Shown piece after piece: positions 5,375-7,791 of a DNA stretch of 7,791 nt; position 1 is the stretch's first letter; the number at the start of each line of letters is the position of its first letter. Source of the stretch: Nitrospirota bacterium (GTDB lineage Bacteria; Nitrospirota; Nitrospiria; Nitrospirales; NS-4). The stretch spans positions 1 through 7,791 of the forward strand of contig VBOF01000026.1 in NCBI GenBank assembly GCA_005877855.1, read 5' to 3'. Below the pieces are notes generated by a model. The model ran no database searches. It saw only the letters and a program-made list of their open reading frames with translations, and was not told the origin of the DNA. The translations under genes and the position numbers were made by a program.

Positions 5375-6709
5375 ATGTGGCTAGAGCTTATCGCCATCGG
5401 CGTCCTCATCCTCCTGAACGGCTTCTTCGCCTGCGCTGAGTTGGCCATCGTCAACACGCGGCGCAGTCGAATCAAGCAACTGGTGGAGGAGAAGAACCCC
5501 CAGGCCCGTCTCGTCCAGGCCTTTCAGGAGGACTCGGAGCGGTTCCTGGCGACCACCCAGATCGGCATCACGGTGGCCGGCGCCTCGGCGGCCGCCATGG
5601 GCGGTGTGGTCGCGATCGACCACCTGAAGCCCGTCTTCGAGGCGATCCCTCTGGCGTTCGTGCAAGCCTGGGCCGAGCCGATTGCGGTTGGCATCGTGGT
5701 GCTCATCATCTCGTACTTCTCGCTCGTCCTTGGCGAGCTCGTCCCCAAGATCCTGGCGCTCAAGAACCCCGAACGCCTGGCGCTGTTGGCGGCGCGTCCC
5801 CTGGCATGGTTTGCGCGGGTGGCAGCCTGGTGCATTCGCCCCCTGGCCTTGACCAGCCGGGGCATTCTCCGACTGTTGGGCAAAGCGGCTCAGGGCGAAA
5901 AGGTCTTCATCTCAGCGGAAGAGATCCTCTTGCTCATGCAAGAAGGGCAGGAGAAGGGCGTCTTCGACAAGACCGAGCAGGAACTGATCCACAGCGTGTT
6001 TGAGTTCACCGACATGTCGGTGAAAGAGGTGATGGTCCCGCGCCCGAAGATGTGCGCCATCGCGATCGACATGCCGACGCCGGATCTGTTGAAGTACATC
6101 GACGAGAACAAATTCTCCCGTTATCCGGTGTACCGGAAAGGTCTCAACGAACTCCTGGGCATCCTCTACCTGAAAGACCTCCTGAGTCAGGTGGCGGCGG
6201 GCAAGCCGTTAAACCTCAAAGAGTTGCTGCATCCCGTCTATTACGTTCCCGAAGCCATGAAGGTCAGCGTGCTGCTGAAGGAGATGCAGCGCCGCCGCAT
6301 CCACATGGCGATCGTGGTCAACGAGTACGGCAGCGTCGAGGGGCTGGTCACGCTGGAGGATCTGATCGAGGAGATCGTCGGCGAGATCCAGGACAAGTAC
6401 GACACCGAAGAGAAGCCGGTGGAACGCCTCAAGGACGGCGCGATCCTGGTTGACGCCTCGATGCCGGTCAAGGACCTCGTGTCGGAGTACGGGCTGCAGA
6501 TCCCCCCGTCGCCGGAGTACGAGACGCTCGGCGGGTTCGTCACCTACCAGATCCAGGCGCTCCCGCGCGGCGGGGAGGTGTTCTACCACGGGGACTACAA
6601 GTTCACCGTGGTGGACCTCGGAGATCGACGGGTGTCCAAGGTCAAGGTCGAGCGCATCGCCGAGCAGTCAAAGGTCGTCAAGGAACCGGTCAAGACCGGC
6701 CCGAAATGA
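5375..6709 (+). CDS. HlyC/CorC (CNNM) family membrane protein with CBS pair
   Basis: Proteins of this family are inner-membrane proteins linked to magnesium or other divalent cation transport; the older name 'hemolysin' is misleading. The 444 residues show the full standard order. The DUF21/CNNM membrane domain covers about 1-190, with hydrophobic segments near 3-25, 62-82, 92-127 and 133-160 and the conserved AELAIVNTRRSRI and GELVPKILALKNPERLA signatures. A CBS pair follows (about 215-270, VMVPRP...SRYPVY...LLGILYLKDLL; about 282-340, MAIVVNEYGSVEGLVTLEDLIEEIVGEI). A CorC_HlyC domain covers about 350-428 (DGAILVDASMPVKDL...YETLGGFV). Length and motifs are typical and I see no damage. No good Shine-Dalgarno sequence precedes the ATG; a seven-codon reading frame (5361-5384) overlaps the start. 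Its 3' end overlaps the convergent pabC gene by 42 bp. The transported ion cannot be told from sequence. Confidence 0.95.
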   Translation: MWLELIAIGVLILLNGFFACAELAIVNTRRSRIKQLVEEKNPQARLVQAFQEDSERFLATTQIGITVAGASAAAMGGVVAIDHLKPVFEAIPLAFVQAWAEPIAVGIVVLIISYFSLVLGELVPKILALKNPERLALLAARPLAWFARVAAWCIRPLALTSRGILRLLGKAAQGEKVFISAEEILLLMQEGQEKGVFDKTEQELIHSVFEFTDMSVKEVMVPRPKMCAIAIDMPTPDLLKYIDENKFSRYPVYRKGLNELLGILYLKDLLSQVAAGKPLNLKELLHPVYYVPEAMKVSVLLKEMQRRRIHMAIVVNEYGSVEGLVTLEDLIEEIVGEIQDKYDTEEKPVERLKDGAILVDASMPVKDLVSEYGLQIPPSPEYETLGGFVTYQIQALPRGGEVFYHGDYKFTVVDLGDRRVSKVKVERIAEQSKVVKEPVKTGPK

Positions 6710-7534
6710 GGCATGCAGCAGGCGGGTGATCTCGCCCGGGCGGCCATCGCCGATTCTTCGCCCATCCACCTGCGTCACCGGCAGCACTTCCTGCGTGGTG
6801 TTCGTCAGAAAACATTCCTCGGCGCCGGTGAGGTCGCTCGCGGTCAACCGTGTTTCAGCCGCCGGAATTCCCGCCTCGCGTGCCAGTTGCAGAACGATGC
6901 CGCGCGTGATGCCGGCGAGGAGACCGCACTCCACAGCCGGCGTGCAAAGGCGCTTTCCTTGGACCACGAACACATTGCTGGTCGTCCCTTCGGTCACCTC
7001 GCCCTGGTGATTCAGCAGCAGGGCCTCGTGTGAGCCGGCCGCTTTGGCCTCCATCTTTGCGAGGACGTTATTCAGGAAGTTGAGCGACTTGATGTGCGGG
7101 GGCAACGCCTCAGGTGGGGTGCGGCGGGTCTGGGCGATGATCACCGACACCCCATCCGTGTAGAACGATGCAGGATACGGTTCGAAGGGCTTGGCGATGA
7201 CGACCAGCGTGGGACTCTTACAGAGGGCCGGGTCGAGCCCGATCTCGCCGGGCCCACGCGAGACCGTGATCCGGAGATAGGCTTCCTGTAATTGATTCCG
7301 AGTGAGCGATTCCCGTACCAGGTCGGCCAGCCGCTCGCGCGTGACCGGCAGGGCTATGCCGAGCTCGGACGCCGACCGTTCCAGGCGCGCGAGGTGCTCG
7401 GTGAGCTGGAAGATTCGGCCTCGATAGGCGCGCAGGGTCTCGAACACGCCGTCGCCGTACAGGAAGCCGCGATCGAAGACGGAGACAACCGCCTCCTCTT
7501 TCGGTACGAACCGGTCATTCAGATAAACCCACAT
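6668..7534 (-). CDS. pabC: Class IV PLP enzyme, probable 4-amino-4-deoxychorismate lyase
   Basis: The likely reaction is splitting 4-amino-4-deoxychorismate into p-aminobenzoate and pyruvate, a step towards folate in the cytoplasm. The 288 residues carry the class IV aminotransferase fold: VFDRGFLYGDGVFETLRAY (19-37), the PLP lysine in HIKSLNFLNN (K149), VTEGTTSNVFVV (180-191, E182 facing the PLP ring nitrogen in this class) and FLTNTTQEVLPVTQVDG (242-258). Class IV also includes branched-chain and D-amino acid aminotransferases, and motifs alone separate them poorly. I choose PabC because the gene follows pabB with only 3 bases between stop and ATG (7534), as an operon. The start has only a weak GAGAG upstream, inside the end of pabB, which suggests coupled translation. 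The last 42 bp overlap the convergent CNNM/CorC gene. Confidence 0.88.
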   Translation of the reverse strand: MWVYLNDRFVPKEEAVVSVFDRGFLYGDGVFETLRAYRGRIFQLTEHLARLERSASELGIALPVTRERLADLVRESLTRNQLQEAYLRITVSRGPGEIGLDPALCKSPTLVVIAKPFEPYPASFYTDGVSVIIAQTRRTPPEALPPHIKSLNFLNNVLAKMEAKAAGSHEALLLNHQGEVTEGTTSNVFVVQGKRLCTPAVECGLLAGITRGIVLQLAREAGIPAAETRLTASDLTGAEECFLTNTTQEVLPVTQVDGRRIGDGRPGEITRLLHASFRAGLDRFLDDL

Positions 7535-7537
7535 CGC

Positions 7538-7791
7538 TCAGGATTCTCTCAACGCCTTCAGGAGCGCTTCGGCCTTGTAGAGGGTCTCCTGGTATTCACG
7601 CGAAGGGTCGGAGTCCGCGACGATGCCGGCACCCACCTGGAGGTAGGCGCGCTCGCCCGCAATGACCAAGGTCCGGATGATGATATTCAGGTCCAGGTCG
7701 CCGCTCGGGCTGAGATACCCGATGGAGCCGGTGTAAGGCCCGCGGCGGACCGGCTCCAGCTCGTCGATGATCTCCATGCAGCGGACCTTGG
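7538..7791 (-). CDS. pabB: Aminodeoxychorismate synthase component I, C-terminal end only
   Basis: Only the last 83 residues are in the window; the gene enters from the right edge and ends with TGA at 7538-7540. The visible part is the conserved end of the chorismate-binding domain: KVRCMEIIDELEP, RRGPYTGSIGYL, GDLDLNIIIRTLVI, YLQVGAGIVADSDPSREYQE and the final helix. PabB aminates chorismate, with ammonia from PabA, to give 4-amino-4-deoxychorismate. The same region exists in anthranilate synthase TrpE, but the DLDLNIIIRT wording and the pabC gene 3 bases downstream favour PabB. An internal ATG at 7777 is not the true start, because the frame stays open and conserved (KVRC) to the edge. Confidence 0.9.
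   Translation of the reverse strand, partial: KVRCMEIIDELEPVRRGPYTGSIGYLSPSGDLDLNIIIRTLVIAGERAYLQVGAGIVADSDPSREYQETLYKAEALLKALRES

Noticed and set aside
4029..5384. Long open frame of 451 codons on the plus strand
   Set aside because: It overlaps the end of nadB in another frame and lies antisense to the transglycosylase gene, whose SLT and DUF4124 motifs are clear on the minus strand. Its protein is low-complexity Arg/Gly/His-rich with no motif; long false frames are common at this GC content.
1..7791. Defence island, prophage, CRISPR or other novel system
   Set aside because: All frames with good coding signs are housekeeping or envelope genes; there are no repeat arrays, transposase or integrase motifs, or clusters of unknown genes beyond two small ones.

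Overview
The window is GC-rich, tightly packed bacterial chromosome with housekeeping-type genes. The gene content fits a Gram-negative, Nitrospirota-like bacterium: an MsbA-type ABC exporter, a periplasmic-type lytic transglycosylase, a putative lipoprotein, and a COX24/bS22-type mini ribosomal protein. The phylum is an inference from gene style, because no rRNA or marker gene is present. I see no phage, transposon, CRISPR array, tRNA or rRNA.

Layout. (1) Positions 1-2109, minus strand: an apparent operon reading leftward. It holds a 31-residue bS22/COX24-type ribosomal protein, a 74-residue protein of unknown function, and an ABC exporter whose last codons run off the left edge. A sigma70-like promoter (TTGACA, 17 bp, TAGGCT) lies upstream at 2199-2227. 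(2) Positions 2263-4329, plus strand: a putative lipoprotein followed one base later by nadB (L-aspartate oxidase, first step of de novo NAD synthesis). This nadB copy is broken near position 3922. The frame shifts and the conserved block after the FAD-contacting GANRLASNS motif is missing, as expected from a deletion of about 22 bp between two TTCG copies. (3) Positions 4341-5171 (or up to 5207), minus strand: an exported SLT-family lytic transglycosylase carrying two copies of a DUF4124-like module. (4) Positions 5375-6709, plus strand: a CNNM/CorC (HlyC/CorC) family membrane protein with DUF21, two CBS domains and a CorC_HlyC domain. (5) Positions 6668-7791, minus strand: pabC-like class IV aminotransferase/lyase preceded by the C-terminal end of pabB. 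These two form a p-aminobenzoate (folate) operon entering from the right.

How the genes work together. pabB and pabC are consecutive steps from chorismate to p-aminobenzoate. The exporter and the transglycosylase both concern the cell envelope. The bS22-like protein belongs to the ribosome. Otherwise the window is a string of short, independent operons on alternating strands, with gaps of at most about 200 bp. No stretch over 300 bp lacks a gene.

The most notable observations are the nadB lesion, the tiny ribosomal protein gene, and two genes whose best promoter places the transcription start at or next to the ATG (possible leaderless mRNAs). I did not find a convincing new biological system.
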